Made by a program: the position numbers and the translations under genes. Of a DNA stretch of 64,000 nucleotides, positions 22,690-32,512 are shown one piece after another. The notes beneath the pieces are model-generated. The model saw only the letters and a list, made by a program, of their open reading frames with translations, was not told the DNA's origin and did not search any database. Each line of letters starts with the position of its first letter. Position 1 is the stretch's first letter. Source of the DNA: Pediococcus acidilactici DSM 20284 (GTDB lineage: Bacteria; Bacillota; Bacilli; Lactobacillales; Lactobacillaceae); NCBI RefSeq assembly GCF_000146325.1, contig NZ_GL397067.1:561747-625746 (forward strand). Direction: 5' to 3'.

Positions 22690-24474
22690 TCACCGCTTCA
22701 CCGCACTTAGCGAGATTTTAATCGTTTTAGCAACCTTCGCAGAGATTCCCAATGCTTCGATTTCTTCAATTTTAGCGTCCCGAATCTTATTCAGTGACCC
22801 AAATTCCCGTAAAAGTTTGTTACGTGTTTTTGGTCCAACCCCGTTAATCGAATCTAGTTGTGATGATAACGAGTTTTTGGCGTGCATTTGCCGGTGGAAA
22901 GTAATCGCAAACCGGTGCACTTCGTCTTGAATCCGTTGGACTAGGTAAAATCCCTGACTCTTAGGGTCAAGCTGCACCCGCTGGTCTTGATCACCAAAGA
23001 TTAAATCTGCGGTTTTATGCTTATCATTCTTTACCATTCCAGCAACCGGAATGTGCAAACTAAGCTCATTCACCAGCACATCGCGCGCGGCATTTAACTG
23101 TACATCTCCGCCATCCATTAAAATCAAATCAGGCAGCGATTGGTGTTCCTTTAATAGTCTAACATACCGACGCCGAATTACCTCCCGGGTACTGGCAGCT
23201 TCATCCGCGTGATCAACAGTATTCAGCTTAAACTTGCGATACATCTTCTTGTCGGGTTTGCCGTCGGTAAAGACCACCATCGCCGAAACTAAATCGGCTC
23301 CTTGAATATGTGAATGGTCAAAAGCCTCGATCCGGTGTCCCTCGGGGATTCCCAGGGCATCGGTAATTTCCTTCATGGCTCCCACGGTTTTGCTTTCGTC
23401 AAGCTCTAACAAACGGAACTTTTCTTCTAACGTAATTTGGGCATTCTCGCGAGCCAAATTCATTAAGTCCCGCTTTTCCCCTCGTTTAGGCGTACGGACC
23501 GGCACTCCTAAAATTTCGCTAATAATTTGATTGTCCAATCCTTCTGGCACCAAAATTTCATTAGGCAACACTTTATTTTTATTATTGTAAAATTGTAAAA
23601 TGAACGAAGAAAATTCGTCAGCCACATCCGAAGCAATTGGAAACAACCGTTTCTCGCGCTTCATCAACCGGGATTGACGGATGAAGAAAATCTGAATGGA
23701 TAACCATCCCTTATCCAAATAAAAGTTGAACAGGTCCCGGGGGGTGCGGTCGTTAGAAATGATCCGCTGTTTTTCAACGGTAACTTCAATGTAGTGAATC
23801 TGATCCCTAATTTCAGCTGCCCGTTCGAATTCCATTGCCTCAGAAGCTTGCTGCATTTTTGCCTGCAACGACTTTTTAACTTTAGCAACGTTCCCTCGCA
23901 AAAAGGACTTAATTTTAGCAATCTGTTGGTCATATTCTTCTTTAGGAACCTCTTTAAAGCAGGCCCCCAGGCATTGCCCCATGTGGTAATACAGACAGGG
24001 CCGCCCTTGATATCCATTACAACGCCGTAAGGGATAAACCTTTTCTAAAAAATGAAGCGTTTCTTCAGCTGCGTAAACATTCGGGTACGGTCCAAAGTAG
24101 TATCCCCCATCACGCCGGACGTTAGAAACAATTTGCATCCGCGGATCCTTTTCATTTGTAATTTTAATGTAAGGATATCCGGTTCCCTTTTTCAACTTGA
24201 TGTTGTAATAGGGCTGGTACTTCTTGATTAACGTAATTTCTAGTAAAAATGCTTCCTTATCACTGGCGGTGACGATGTAGTCGAAATCAGCAATTTCACT
24301 TACTAATTTAGCCGTTTTACCTTCATGACTGCTTTTAAAGTACGAGCGCACCCGGTTTTTTAGATTCTTCGCCTTACCGACGTAAATAATTTGACTATTC
24401 AAATTTTTCATCTGGTAACAGCCGGGTTTGTCCGGTAACAAAGCCAATTTATGCTCAATATGCTCTGACGCCAA
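22690..24474 (-). CDS. uvrC: Excinuclease ABC subunit C
   Basis: Dual-incision nuclease subunit of nucleotide excision repair. 594 residues: GIY-YIG nuclease domain at the N-terminus (IIYVGKAKNLKNRVRSYF near 29), a cysteine-containing segment CLYYHMGQCLGAC, UvrB-interaction UVR motif (AMEFERAAEIRDQI near 212), an RNase H-like endonuclease domain with EAFDHSHIQG near 375, and C-terminal helix-hairpin-helix motifs (SINGVGPKTRNKLLREFGS). The start is a TTG, chosen because AGGAGG lies 8 nt upstream; no ATG is better placed. A promoter is visible at 24517-24546. Confidence 0.97.
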   Translation of the reverse strand: MASEHIEHKLALLPDKPGCYQMKNLNSQIIYVGKAKNLKNRVRSYFKSSHEGKTAKLVSEIADFDYIVTASDKEAFLLEITLIKKYQPYYNIKLKKGTGYPYIKITNEKDPRMQIVSNVRRDGGYYFGPYPNVYAAEETLHFLEKVYPLRRCNGYQGRPCLYYHMGQCLGACFKEVPKEEYDQQIAKIKSFLRGNVAKVKKSLQAKMQQASEAMEFERAAEIRDQIHYIEVTVEKQRIISNDRTPRDLFNFYLDKGWLSIQIFFIRQSRLMKREKRLFPIASDVADEFSSFILQFYNNKNKVLPNEILVPEGLDNQIISEILGVPVRTPKRGEKRDLMNLARENAQITLEEKFRLLELDESKTVGAMKEITDALGIPEGHRIEAFDHSHIQGADLVSAMVVFTDGKPDKKMYRKFKLNTVDHADEAASTREVIRRRYVRLLKEHQSLPDLILMDGGDVQLNAARDVLVNELSLHIPVAGMVKNDKHKTADLIFGDQDQRVQLDPKSQGFYLVQRIQDEVHRFAITFHRQMHAKNSLSSQLDSINGVGPKTRNKLLREFGSLNKIRDAKIEEIEALGISAKVAKTIKISLSAVKR

Positions 24475-24516
24475 ATCACTGCCTCCTAGTTTACATAATT
24501 ACTCGTAACTCATAAC

Positions 24517-24546
24517 ATTATACTCTGATTTAACCATAATTATCAA
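24517..24546 (-). promoter_or_regulatory. Promoter of uvrC-obg
   Basis: On the minus strand TTGATA (24541-24546), 18-bp spacer, TATAAT (24517-24522). Confidence 0.65.
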
Positions 24547-24574
24547 TCAAAAGGAACCATTCCCATTACATAGT

Positions 24575-24616
24575 AAAACCCCCACCGTTAATCGCAAAAA
24601 TCACTTTGGGGGTTTT
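24575..24616 (-). terminator. Terminator of the glutamine ABC operon
   Basis: AAAACCCCCA / TTGGGGGTTTT stem with A-run left and T-run right; can act on both strands. Confidence 0.75.
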
Positions 24617-24638
24617 AAAATTAGCCAAGTCAATTAGT

Positions 24639-25382
24639 TTATTGCAAATTAATTTTCGAGAGAAAATCCTGGGCCCGGCTAGTTTGTGGCTGAGCAAAAA
24701 AGCTATCGGGAGTTCCCTTTTCTTGAATATTAGCTGCATCCATAAACCAAATCTGGTCCGAGACCGATTTAGCAAATTGCATTTCGTGAGTAACCACTAC
24801 CATTGTCATACCGGATTGGGCTAAATCCCGCATAACTGTTAAAACTTCGCCAACCATTTCCGGATCTAACGCCGAAGTGGGTTCATCGAATAACATTACA
24901 GCCGGTTCCATCGCTAACGCGCGAGCGATGGCAACCCGTTGCTTTTGTCCGCCTGACAGATTTCCCGGGTACGCATCCGCTTTATCTGCCAAGCCCACCT
25001 TTTCTAGCAGTTTTTGAGCCTGGCCCCGGGCTTCTTCTTCAGGAATTTCCTTTACCCGTCGTGGTGCTAATGTGATATTTTCCAACACCGTAAGGTTAGG
25101 AAATAAATTAAAGTTTTGAAAAACCATGCCCACCTTTTGCCGCACTTCTTCAATTTCACGTAAGCTTTTTTCTACTAGGTTCCGTCCTTCAAAAACCACC
25201 GCGCCCGCAGTTGGCCTTTCTAACAAGGTTAAACAACGCAAGAAAGTGCTTTTCCCGGCTCCCGAAGGGCCAATCACACTAATCACCTCACCTTCCTTCA
25301 CCTCCGCCGAAACGTCTTTTAAAATCACGTTCTGCGCAAACGATTTAGTTAAGTTTTCAATCTTAAAAATAGTTTTCGTCAT
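24639..25382 (-). CDS. glnQ: Amino-acid ABC transporter ATPase (GlnQ type)
   Basis: ATP-binding subunit for polar amino acid uptake. 247 residues with Walker [10 protein letters not shown] near 37, Q-loop [10 protein letters not shown] near 88, signature [12 protein letters not shown] near 142, Walker [15 protein letters not shown] near 164, and the H-loop VVVTHEM. This matches the GlnQ/HisP class, which lacks the extra C-terminal regulatory domain. The start ATG overlaps the stop of the upstream permease gene, so the two are translationally coupled. Specificity (glutamine, glutamate or another polar amino acid) is set by the binding domain of the partner. Confidence 0.92.
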   Translation of the reverse strand: MTKTIFKIENLTKSFAQNVILKDVSAEVKEGEVISVIGPSGAGKSTFLRCLTLLERPTAGAVVFEGRNLVEKSLREIEEVRQKVGMVFQNFNLFPNLTVLENITLAPRRVKEIPEEEARGQAQKLLEKVGLADKADAYPGNLSGGQKQRVAIARALAMEPAVMLFDEPTSALDPEMVGEVLTVMRDLAQSGMTMVVVTHEMQFAKSVSDQIWFMDAANIQEKGTPDSFFAQPQTSRAQDFLSKINLQ

Positions 25383-26851
25383 TAGTTAAACTTCCCTTCG
25401 TAAAATTTTAATAACCGCGATAGCGAGAAAGTTAAAACGAAGTAAAGGACCATCGCTACTAAAATTGGTGCAACGCCCCGATAAGTATCTGATTGGACAA
25501 TTTTTAACTGGTAAATTAGGTCCGTCACCCCAATAATGGAAACAATCGAACTTTCCTTGATTAGGGAAATAAATTCATTGCCAAGCGCTGGCCAAATATT
25601 TTTTAAGGCCTGTGGTAAAACTACGAAACGCAACCGGTCTTGATAATTTAGTCCTAAACTTTGGGCAGCTTCGACCTGTCCTTCATCAACCGAATTAATT
25701 CCTCCCCGAATCACTTCGGCAACGTAAGCCGCACTATTTAAGGAAACTGCGATCATCCCAGCAGTCAGCGCCGGTAAATTCACCACAATTCCCAGACCAA
25801 AGTAAACCAACATCAGTTGCACCATTAGCGGAGTTCCCCGAACAAATTCTACATAAGCCAACGCGATTGCCCGCAGGCTCGTGTGTCGACTTAAGCGCAT
25901 TAAGGCTAGCAGTGCTCCGATTATTGAACCAAAACAAACGCCCACTAACGAAATTAAGATCGTGTATCCCACTCCAAGAGCAAAGTACTTCCAATAATGG
26001 ATCATGGAGGTATCTACAGTATTGCCTTTTAAATAAGTTCCCGCCGTTTTTAAGTATTCTGGTAACCGTTTTTGCTTTTTTATCCGCGCAATGGTCTGGT
26101 TAATTTTAGCTTTTAAAACTGGAGAGCCCTTAGGTAAGGCTACTGCCGTGCTAGTTTCGTCATCATTCAATTTAAAATGGGCGTTGAGAATCTTTAATCC
26201 CCGGTTATTTGCGGCGTAGGCCTCCGCGGTGGGCTTTTCCATTACGATTCCATCGACTTTATTAGTTTGCAAGGCCAAAATCAAATCAGTTCCCTTCTCA
26301 ATCCCCCTTACCGAAGCCCCCTTAATTTGCTTTTTGGCGAGGTTATATTGGATTGACCCCGTTTGGGCAGCCACCTTCCGTTGATGAAACGAGTTTTTAT
26401 CCTTAAATAAATGCCCGTCCTTTTGATTGATAATAATACTTTGACCACCTTGATAATAAACGTTAGAAAAATCAACCGATTTCCGCCGAGCTGCACTAGG
26501 ATTCATTCCCGAAAGAACCATATCAACCTTGCCAGTTTGTAATCCTACTAGTAAGGAATCAAAATCCATGTTTTTAATTTTTAGTTTTACTCCTAGATCA
26601 TGGGCAATATCTTTAGCAACGCTGATATCCATTCCCACGTCCTTACTTTTTCCATTACTAGAAGTTTGAAACTCATAAGGCGCGTAATCTGGGCTCGTTC
26701 CCAAAACGATATATCCCCGCTCTCTAATTCGTTGATAAGTGGGGTCTTTCGTCGTAGCGTGCACCGTGTCCGCTATGTCAACTCCCGTACTAATCAAACA
26801 TAATGAAAATATAATGAATAACCAATTAAAAAATGTCTTCTCTTTTCTCAT
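25382..26851 (-). CDS. Fused substrate-binding/permease protein of a polar amino acid ABC transporter (GlnPH type)
   Basis: 489 residues joining two functions. After a signal/anchor segment (about 8-28) comes a family-3 periplasmic-type binding domain (about 45-265; [36 protein letters not shown]). Then follows a His/Glu-type permease domain (about 280-489) with five helices and the EAA loop [20 protein letters not shown], which docks to the ATPase. Such fusions, seen in lactic acid bacteria for glutamine/glutamate uptake, tether the receptor to the pore. The ATG at 26851 is chosen because AAGGAG lies 7 nt upstream; a longer frame begins 13 codons earlier without such a site. Confidence 0.9.
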   Translation of the reverse strand: MRKEKTFFNWLFIIFSLCLISTGVDIADTVHATTKDPTYQRIRERGYIVLGTSPDYAPYEFQTSSNGKSKDVGMDISVAKDIAHDLGVKLKIKNMDFDSLLVGLQTGKVDMVLSGMNPSAARRKSVDFSNVYYQGGQSIIINQKDGHLFKDKNSFHQRKVAAQTGSIQYNLAKKQIKGASVRGIEKGTDLILALQTNKVDGIVMEKPTAEAYAANNRGLKILNAHFKLNDDETSTAVALPKGSPVLKAKINQTIARIKKQKRLPEYLKTAGTYLKGNTVDTSMIHYWKYFALGVGYTILISLVGVCFGSIIGALLALMRLSRHTSLRAIALAYVEFVRGTPLMVQLMLVYFGLGIVVNLPALTAGMIAVSLNSAAYVAEVIRGGINSVDEGQVEAAQSLGLNYQDRLRFVVLPQALKNIWPALGNEFISLIKESSIVSIIGVTDLIYQLKIVQSDTYRGVAPILVAMVLYFVLTFSLSRLLKFYEGKFN

Positions 26852-26977
26852 CGCAATCTCCTTATTCATGTAATGTTTATTAATATACACTATGAATACT
26901 AACTGCGGAAGACTGATTGCGTTATTTTGAATTATTATTCATAATAATCTGAATATTAGTTATGGAAATGTATATTT

Positions 26978-27006
26978 CTGACAATTACTAATATTTTTGG
27001 TATGAT
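26978..27006 (+). promoter_or_regulatory. Sigma-A promoter of the 46-residue gene
   Basis: CTGACA (26978-26983), 17-bp spacer, TATGAT (27001-27006). Confidence 0.7.
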
Positions 27007-27029
27007 ATGCGCAAGGGAGTGATTATCAA

Positions 27030-27170
27030 ATGGGATTAACCGTAAAAAGAACGACCGATTTAGAAAAAATGCTGGGGCAATTTACTAATCCGGCAACCAC
27101 CGCTGAAGAAAAAAAGAAGAAAGATAAATTTTTAGCTAAAGATAAAGACAAAAAAGGACAAAAAAAATAA
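27030..27170 (+). CDS. Small lysine-rich protein, 46 residues
   Basis: Starts MGLTVKRTTDLEKMLGQF and ends in a strongly basic tail of Lys, Asp and Glu after a TNPATTAEE link. It has a complete expression unit: promoter at 26978-27006, AAGGGAG at 9 nt before the ATG, and a perfect terminator that begins right after the stop. Similar 45-residue proteins are common in Lactobacillales and, from memory, may be the SPJ_0845 family; the name is not certain and the function is unknown. The charge pattern suggests RNA or ribosome contact, which is only inference. Confidence 0.75.
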   Translation: MGLTVKRTTDLEKMLGQFTNPATTAEEKKKKDKFLAKDKDKKGQKK

Positions 27171-27226
27171 CCATCGTTACCAACTTGCTTCATTTCACGA
27201 GGCCATTGGTAACGATGGTTTTTTAT
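27171..27226. terminator. Bidirectional terminator
   Basis: Perfect CCATCGTTACCAA (27171-27183) / TTGGTAACGATGG (27206-27218) followed by a T-run. It closes the small gene and the convergent MazG-like gene. Confidence 0.9.
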
Positions 27227-27229
27227 TTT

Positions 27230-27520
27230 TTATTTAAAGCTGTGCGGGTACCGTTTTGCTAAGTCTTTAATGTTTTTTTGGGCAACCTCTTCAAAAGGAA
27301 TGTCCGCCCACTGTGCGACTTGAGATAAATACCAAAGTACGTCGCCCATTTCCTTGGTTAACTGTTCTTTATCTAAATCCGCGCCCCGGAAAGTATAGTT
27401 TTTAACTAAATTAACTACCTGGCCGCTTTCACCCGCTAGCCCCAAAGCACAATTCGTTAATACTTGTTCATTGCCTAAAAGGGTTTTATTAGCTTTCTTT
27501 TGATACTCGTTAAATTCCAT
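27230..27520 (-). CDS. MazG-like nucleotide pyrophosphohydrolase-fold protein
   Basis: 96-residue all-helical protein of the MazG/dUTPase-like superfamily. It shows GLAGESGQVVNLVK (residues 27-40) and KEMGDVLWYLSQVA (56-69), the two halves of the EXXE...EXXD metal site. The second Glu of EXXE is Gln here (E31, Q34, E57, D60), which may weaken Mg2+ binding. Working members hydrolyse (d)NTPs to monophosphates, sanitising the pool. The ATG lies two bases after the engB stop with AGGATGGG upstream, so it is co-translated with engB. Confidence 0.85.
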   Translation of the reverse strand: MEFNEYQKKANKTLLGNEQVLTNCALGLAGESGQVVNLVKNYTFRGADLDKEQLTKEMGDVLWYLSQVAQWADIPFEEVAQKNIKDLAKRYPHSFK

Positions 27521-27522
27521 TT

Positions 27523-28110
27523 CTAATCACCCATCCTATCTTCAATCCATTGCCAAATTGCGTCCTTGCCAAACTTAGTTTGCGCAGAAAACATTTGAAA
27601 CGCGTCTTGCTGATCAAAATTAAGGACTTTTTTTATCCGGCTTTCATGCTGGTTCCATTTTCCGCGGGCAATTTTATCACTCTTAGTAGCAACCACTAAT
27701 ACCGGAATATCATAGTAGCGTAAGTATTGATACATGGAAATATCATCATCAGTTGGATCATGCCGAGCATCCACCAGTGAAATTACTCCCTTAAGTTCCT
27801 TGCGAGAAGTCAAATATTTCTCAATCATCCGACCCCATTTTTCCCGTTCCTTTTGGGATACTTTTGCATATCCGTATCCGGGTACGTCAACAAAAAAGAG
27901 TTGATCTTCGACCCGGTAGAAATTTAGTGTCTGTGTCTTTCCTGGTTGTGAAGACGTCCGCGCGTACGACTTCCGGTTGATCAACGTGTTGGTCAACGAA
28001 GATTTTCCCACGTTAGAACGCCCTACCAAGGCAATTTCAGGGTAGCCTTGTTCGGGATACTGTTCAGGCTTTACAGCACTAATTTGTAACTCTACATTAT
28101 GGACTTCCAT
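27523..28110 (-). CDS. engB: Ribosome biogenesis GTPase EngB/YsxC
   Basis: Essential GTPase for late 50S assembly. 195 residues: G1 GRSNVGKSS near 31, switch [13 protein letters not shown] near 77, G4 TKSD near 144, then a [12 protein letters not shown] segment for G5. It starts at the ATG at 28110, preceded by AAGGTGG at 7 nt; a TTG six codons upstream overlaps that site. It is separated from clpX by a terminator and followed directly by the MazG-like gene. engB next to clpX is a widespread Firmicutes order. Confidence 0.97.
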   Translation of the reverse strand: MEVHNVELQISAVKPEQYPEQGYPEIALVGRSNVGKSSLTNTLINRKSYARTSSQPGKTQTLNFYRVEDQLFFVDVPGYGYAKVSQKEREKWGRMIEKYLTSRKELKGVISLVDARHDPTDDDISMYQYLRYYDIPVLVVATKSDKIARGKWNQHESRIKKVLNFDQQDAFQMFSAQTKFGKDAIWQWIEDRMGD

Positions 28111-28155
28111 TAAATTCCCACCTTCCAATTCCGCCTTTAATCATAACACGGATTC

Positions 28156-28193
28156 AAAAAAAAGAACCAGGCTTAAGTAATTCACCTAGTTCC
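28156..28193 (-). terminator. Terminator of clpX
   Basis: On the minus strand GGAACTAGG / CCTGGTTC hairpin followed by eight T. Confidence 0.75.
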
Positions 28194-28204
28194 AATTTTT
28201 GAAA

Positions 28205-29461
28205 TTACGATGCTTGTTCGTTGGTTAGTTCCACTTCTGGTTCTACGCCGTCAACCACCGTTTTCTTGTTAACCGTAACTTTAGCAACGTTATCTCGGGA
28301 CGGAATTTCAAACATGATGTCCCGCATCACGTTTTCAATAATCGACCGCAGTCCCCGCGCCCCCGTATTTCGGCTGATTGCTTGTTCAGCAATCGCGTGC
28401 AAAGCTTGCGGGGTAAACTTCAATTCAACCCCATCAAGGGCAAGCAAGGCTTTATATTGCTTAACTAAGGCGTTCTTAGGCTCGGTTAAAATCCGGACTA
28501 AGTCTTCTTCAGTTAATTTTTCTAAAGCAGTTAAAATTGGTAAACGACCGATAAATTCGGGAATCAAACCAAATTTTAACAAGTCTTCAGGGATTACTTG
28601 TTGCATCAAGCTCTTACTTTCATCTAACGAAGTGCTTGCATTCGTTCCAAACCCAATCGTCTTATCGCCTAAGCGATTCTTTACGATTGTTTCAATTCCG
28701 TCAAACGCACCCCCGACAATGAATAAGATGTTGGTAGTGTTAATTTGAATGAATTCTTGTTGCGGATGCTTCCGTCCACCTTGAGGAGGAACGTTAGCAA
28801 TCGTGCCTTCCAAAATCTTTAGTAAAGCTTGTTGGACACCTTCACCCGAAACATCCCGGGTAATTGAAACATTTTCGCTCTTCTTAGCGATTTTATCAAT
28901 TTCATCGATGTAGATAATCCCGTGTTCGGCTGCTTCAACGTCATAATCGGCATTTTGCAAAAGCTTGAGCAAGATGTTCTCAACATCTTCTCCCACGTAC
29001 CCTGCTTCAGTTAAGGTAGTCGCATCCGCGATTGCAAACGGCACGTTCAAGATTTTAGCCAAACTTTGAGCCAAGAAAGTTTTACCGGAACCAGTTGGCC
29101 CAATTAAACTGATATTACTTTTTTGTAATTCAGGACCATCATCCTTAGCATCCGCCTGGGCCATTTTGTTAATCCGTTTATAGTGGTTATATACCGCTAC
29201 GGATAACGTCTTTTTAGCCTCTTCTTGACCAATTACGTATTGGTCGAGGTAATCAACAATTTCCGCAGGAGTCGGGATGTTAGTGATTTCAGTGGGTTTC
29301 TTTTCCGAAGCAAGTTCTTCGTCAATGATTTCTTTACATAGGTCAACACATTCATTACAGATATATACATCTGGACCAGCAATAATCTTTTTTACTTGAT
29401 CTTGCGTTTTACCACAAAAAGAGCAAGCAATTTGGTCAGATGTCTGTTGATCATCATACAA
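28205..29461 (-). CDS. clpX: ClpX ATPase, unfoldase of ClpXP protease
   Basis: AAA+ unfoldase that feeds substrates to ClpP. About 418 residues. N-terminal C4 zinc-binding domain (CSFCGK...CNECV, residues about 14-42), Walker A GPTGSGKT near 122, pore loop YVGED near 154, Walker [10 protein letters not shown] near 180, sensor 2 region TGARGLRSI near 369. The best start is the TTG at 29461 (giving MYDDQQ), with AGGTG 6 nt upstream; a GTG three codons earlier lies inside that site. It follows tig with a terminator between them. Confidence 0.97.
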   Translation of the reverse strand: MYDDQQTSDQIACSFCGKTQDQVKKIIAGPDVYICNECVDLCKEIIDEELASEKKPTEITNIPTPAEIVDYLDQYVIGQEEAKKTLSVAVYNHYKRINKMAQADAKDDGPELQKSNISLIGPTGSGKTFLAQSLAKILNVPFAIADATTLTEAGYVGEDVENILLKLLQNADYDVEAAEHGIIYIDEIDKIAKKSENVSITRDVSGEGVQQALLKILEGTIANVPPQGGRKHPQQEFIQINTTNILFIVGGAFDGIETIVKNRLGDKTIGFGTNASTSLDESKSLMQQVIPEDLLKFGLIPEFIGRLPILTALEKLTEEDLVRILTEPKNALVKQYKALLALDGVELKFTPQALHAIAEQAISRNTGARGLRSIIENVMRDIMFEIPSRDNVAKVTVNKKTVVDGVEPEVELTNEQAS

Positions 29462-29565
29462 TCCTGTCACCTCTCAAATATTTATACAACCATCATAGCA
29501 GAATCCCTAAGGATACGCCAATTTAAACGTTTTGCTAGCTGATGGCGCATTTATCCTAAATAAGT

Positions 29566-29601
29566 AGAAAGAGGCTGGAAAATTACCTTTTCCAACCTCT
29601 C
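29566..29601 (-). terminator. Probable terminator between tig and clpX
   Basis: AGAGGCTGGAAAA / CTTTTCCAACCTCT hairpin. The U-tract on the minus strand is weak (TTTCTACTT). Confidence 0.5.
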
Positions 29602-29680
29602 TAGTACCACCGTTAACTCTTTAAATTACCGGTGGACAATTCGTAGCCAACTTGGTTACTTCCTACTTTAAAAAATTCAA

Positions 29681-30997
29681 TTATTTCTTAGCACTCTTCT
29701 TAGCTTTTGACTTAGGTTCTTCAATTGCAGAATCCTTAATCAAGTCAACAGCTTGCTTAATTGCTACATCATGTTTAACCATGTCAGCAGTCAATGCAGA
29801 GCGAACTGCTTTTTCTTCCATGTTGTATTGTTCAGCTAAGCTCTTGTATTCAGCATCCAATTCTTCGTCAGAAGGATCGATCTTTTCAGCTTCAACGATT
29901 GCTTCAAGAACTAAGGTTGTCTTAACCCGGTTTTCAGCACCTTCACTAAGTTGTTGGCGAAGTTGGTCTTCTGATGAACCAGTTAATTGGAAGTACATGT
30001 CTGGGCTAATACCTTGTTGTTGCATGTTTGCAAGATATTGGTTAACTTGACGGTCAACGTCTTCACGAAGCATTGCTTCAGGAATTTCTTTGATTTCAGC
30101 ATTGTCAACGGCTTCTTGGATTGCTTCGCTTTCCTTAGCTTCGTCAGCTGCTTGAATCTTACGTTCCTTGATTTGGTCCTTAGTTTTAGCTTTCAATTCT
30201 TCAAGTGAATCTACGTCTTCATCAACGTCCTTAGCGAATTCGTCGTCAAGTTCTGGAAGTTCCTTAGTCTTGATTTCATGAATCTTAACCTTGAATAGCG
30301 CTTCCTTACCTTGAAGTTCTTCGGCTTGGTAATCTTCTGGGAAGGTTACCTTAACGTCAACGTCGTCATCCGTGTTGTGACCAATTAATTGATCTTCAAA
30401 ACCTGGGATAAAGGAGTTTGAACCAAGTTCTAAGTCATAGTTAGTGGCCTTACCGCCATCAAAAGGTACGCCGTCAATTGAACCATCAAAGTCGATAGTC
30501 ACTGTGTCGCCCTTTTCAGCTGGTTTGCCTTCTTTTAAGACTAATTCAGCTTGTTGTTCACGTTTCTTTTCAATTTCTTCGTCAACTTCTTTTGAAGTTA
30601 CGCGAGTACTTTGCTTGATTACCTTAACGCCCTTGTATTCGCCAAGCTTAACTTCTGGCTTAACGGTAACAATCGCGCTCAATACCCAAGGTTCGCCCTT
30701 TTCAAGCTTTTCAACGTCAACTTGTGGTTGGTCAACTGGTTCAATACCAGCTTCCTTAATTGCTGCTGAATAAGCATCTGGTAATACGATGTTTAAAGCA
30801 TCTTGGTATAAAGCTTCTTCACCATAAAGTTTGTTAAAAATTTGGCGTGGTACATGTCCCTTACGGAATCCTGGAACATTTAAACTCTTCTTAGTACGTT
30901 GAAATGCTTTATCAACGCCTTCTTTAATCATATCAGTACCAACTTCGAAAGTTAATTTACCTTCGTTAGTACCTGTTTTTTCCCACTTTGCAGTCAT
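29681..30997 (-). CDS. tig: Trigger factor
   Basis: Ribosome-bound chaperone and peptidyl-prolyl isomerase for nascent chains. 438 residues: ribosome-binding domain with the signature [13 protein letters not shown] (near 41-53), the FKBP-type PPIase domain (about 150-245, [20 protein letters not shown]), and the C-terminal helical cradle ending in a Lys-rich tail. GGAGGG lies before the ATG. It sits between tuf and clpX, a conserved neighbourhood. Confidence 0.97.
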   Translation of the reverse strand: MTAKWEKTGTNEGKLTFEVGTDMIKEGVDKAFQRTKKSLNVPGFRKGHVPRQIFNKLYGEEALYQDALNIVLPDAYSAAIKEAGIEPVDQPQVDVEKLEKGEPWVLSAIVTVKPEVKLGEYKGVKVIKQSTRVTSKEVDEEIEKKREQQAELVLKEGKPAEKGDTVTIDFDGSIDGVPFDGGKATNYDLELGSNSFIPGFEDQLIGHNTDDDVDVKVTFPEDYQAEELQGKEALFKVKIHEIKTKELPELDDEFAKDVDEDVDSLEELKAKTKDQIKERKIQAADEAKESEAIQEAVDNAEIKEIPEAMLREDVDRQVNQYLANMQQQGISPDMYFQLTGSSEDQLRQQLSEGAENRVKTTLVLEAIVEAEKIDPSDEELDAEYKSLAEQYNMEEKAVRSALTADMVKHDVAIKQAVDLIKDSAIEEPKSKAKKSAKK

Positions 30998-31096
30998 TGT
31001 GTTCCCTCCGACAAATGATTTATTTCATTACAATTCTGGATTGCATACGCTTATAATCTTAACGTATATAATTCAAAAAGTAAATATGAATATAAC

Positions 31097-31122
31097 AAAA
31101 AAACCCGCAAATAGCGGGTTTT
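31097..31122 (-). terminator. Terminator of tuf
   Basis: On the minus strand AACCCGC-TATTT-GCGGGTT followed by T-run; compact and strong. Confidence 0.9.
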
Positions 31123-31142
31123 TCGCGGGACTAATGTAAATA

Positions 31143-32330
31143 TTAGTCGTCGATTTCTGATACAACACCGGCACCAACAGTGTGTCCACCTTCACGAACA
31201 GTGAACTTAGTACCTTTTTCAATAGCAACTGGTTCGATAAGTTCTACAGTAAATGTAACGTTATCACCAGGCATAACCATTTCAACGTTGTCAGGTAATT
31301 CGATAACACCTGTTACGTCAGTTGTATGGAAGTAGAATTGTGGGCGGTAGTTTGAGAAGAATGGAGTATGACGTCCACCTTCTTCTTTTGATAGAACATA
31401 AACTTCACCCTTGAACTTCTTGTGAGTTTGGATTGAGCCAGGAGCAGCCAATACTTGACCACGAACAACTTCGTCACGGTTGATACCACGTAGAAGTGCA
31501 CCAACGTTATCGCCGGCTTCACCAACGTCAAGAGTCTTACGGAACATTTCAAGACCAGTAATTGTAGTCTTCTTAACGTCATCCTTAAGACCGATGATTT
31601 CTACTTCGTCACCAACTTTAACTTCACCACGGTCGATACGACCTGAAGCAACTGTACCACGACCAGTGATCGTAAATACATCTTCAACAGGCATCAAGAA
31701 TGGCTTGTCAGTTGAACGTTCTGGTGTTGGAATGTATTCATCAATTGTGTCCATAAGTTCCATGATAACTTTTTCTTGTTCTGGGTCGCCTTCAAGAGCC
31801 TTCAAAGCTGAACCGCGGAGAACAGGAACATCGTCACCAGGGAAATCATATTCAGATAGAAGTTCACGAACTTCCATTTCAACAAGGTCAACCAATTCGT
31901 CGTCATCAACAAGGTCAGTCTTGTTCAAGAATACAACGATGTAGTCAACACCAACTTGGTGAGCAAGAAGAATGTGTTCACGAGTTTGTGGCATAGGACC
32001 ATCAGTTGCAGCAACAACCAAGATAGCACCATCCATTTGAGCAGCACCAGTGATCATGTTCTTAACGTAGTCAGCATGTCCTGGGGCGTCAATATGAGCG
32101 TAGTGACGCTTTTCTGTTTCGTATTCAACGTGAGCTGTGTTGATTGTAATCCCACGTTCCTTTTCTTCAGGAGCAGCATCAATATCAGCGTAATCTGAAG
32201 CTTGAGCTAATCCCTTTTCTGACAACACTTTTGTAATAGCAGCTGTCAAAGTAGTCTTCCCATGGTCAACGTGGCCAATTGTACCAATATTTACATGGGG
32301 TTTTGTTCTTTCGTAATGTTCTTTTGCCAT
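31143..32330 (-). CDS. tuf: Elongation factor Tu
   Basis: GTPase that delivers aminoacyl-tRNA to the ribosome. 395 residues: G1 GHVDHGKTT near 19, G2 region ERGITIN, G3 DAPGHADYV near 81, G4 NKTD near 136 (Thr instead of the Cys found in E. coli NKCD), then domains 2 and 3 ending in the expected GAGVV segment. The start ATG at 32330 has AGGAGG upstream and yields the standard [12 protein letters not shown] terminus. Two promoters lie upstream, fitting very high expression. It is not linked to fusA here. Confidence 0.98.
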   Translation of the reverse strand: MAKEHYERTKPHVNIGTIGHVDHGKTTLTAAITKVLSEKGLAQASDYADIDAAPEEKERGITINTAHVEYETEKRHYAHIDAPGHADYVKNMITGAAQMDGAILVVAATDGPMPQTREHILLAHQVGVDYIVVFLNKTDLVDDDELVDLVEMEVRELLSEYDFPGDDVPVLRGSALKALEGDPEQEKVIMELMDTIDEYIPTPERSTDKPFLMPVEDVFTITGRGTVASGRIDRGEVKVGDEVEIIGLKDDVKKTTITGLEMFRKTLDVGEAGDNVGALLRGINRDEVVRGQVLAAPGSIQTHKKFKGEVYVLSKEEGGRHTPFFSNYRPQFYFHTTDVTGVIELPDNVEMVMPGDNVTFTVELIEPVAIEKGTKFTVREGGHTVGAGVVSEIDD

Positions 32331-32400
32331 TAATACGAACCTCCTGTATGTCGTAAGAATCACTCAGCATTCAAATGAATAACTGGATCCTTTAAAAAAT

Positions 32401-32428
32401 ATTATACTACATCCTCCACGAAAGGCAA
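32401..32428 (-). promoter_or_regulatory. Proximal promoter of tuf
   Basis: On the minus strand TTGCCT (32423-32428), 16-bp spacer, TATAAT (32401-32406). Confidence 0.65.
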
Positions 32429-32454
32429 AGCACCCTCAGAGAATCCTCTAGTAT

Positions 32455-32482
32455 TGTATAATAATCGCCTTTATTTTGTAAA
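32455..32482 (-). promoter_or_regulatory. Possible distal promoter of tuf
   Basis: On the minus strand TTTACA (32477-32482), 16-bp spacer, TATACA (32455-32460). Confidence 0.5.
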
Positions 32483-32512
32483 CTAAAATATTATAATTAT
32501 TTGGCTTTTTTA

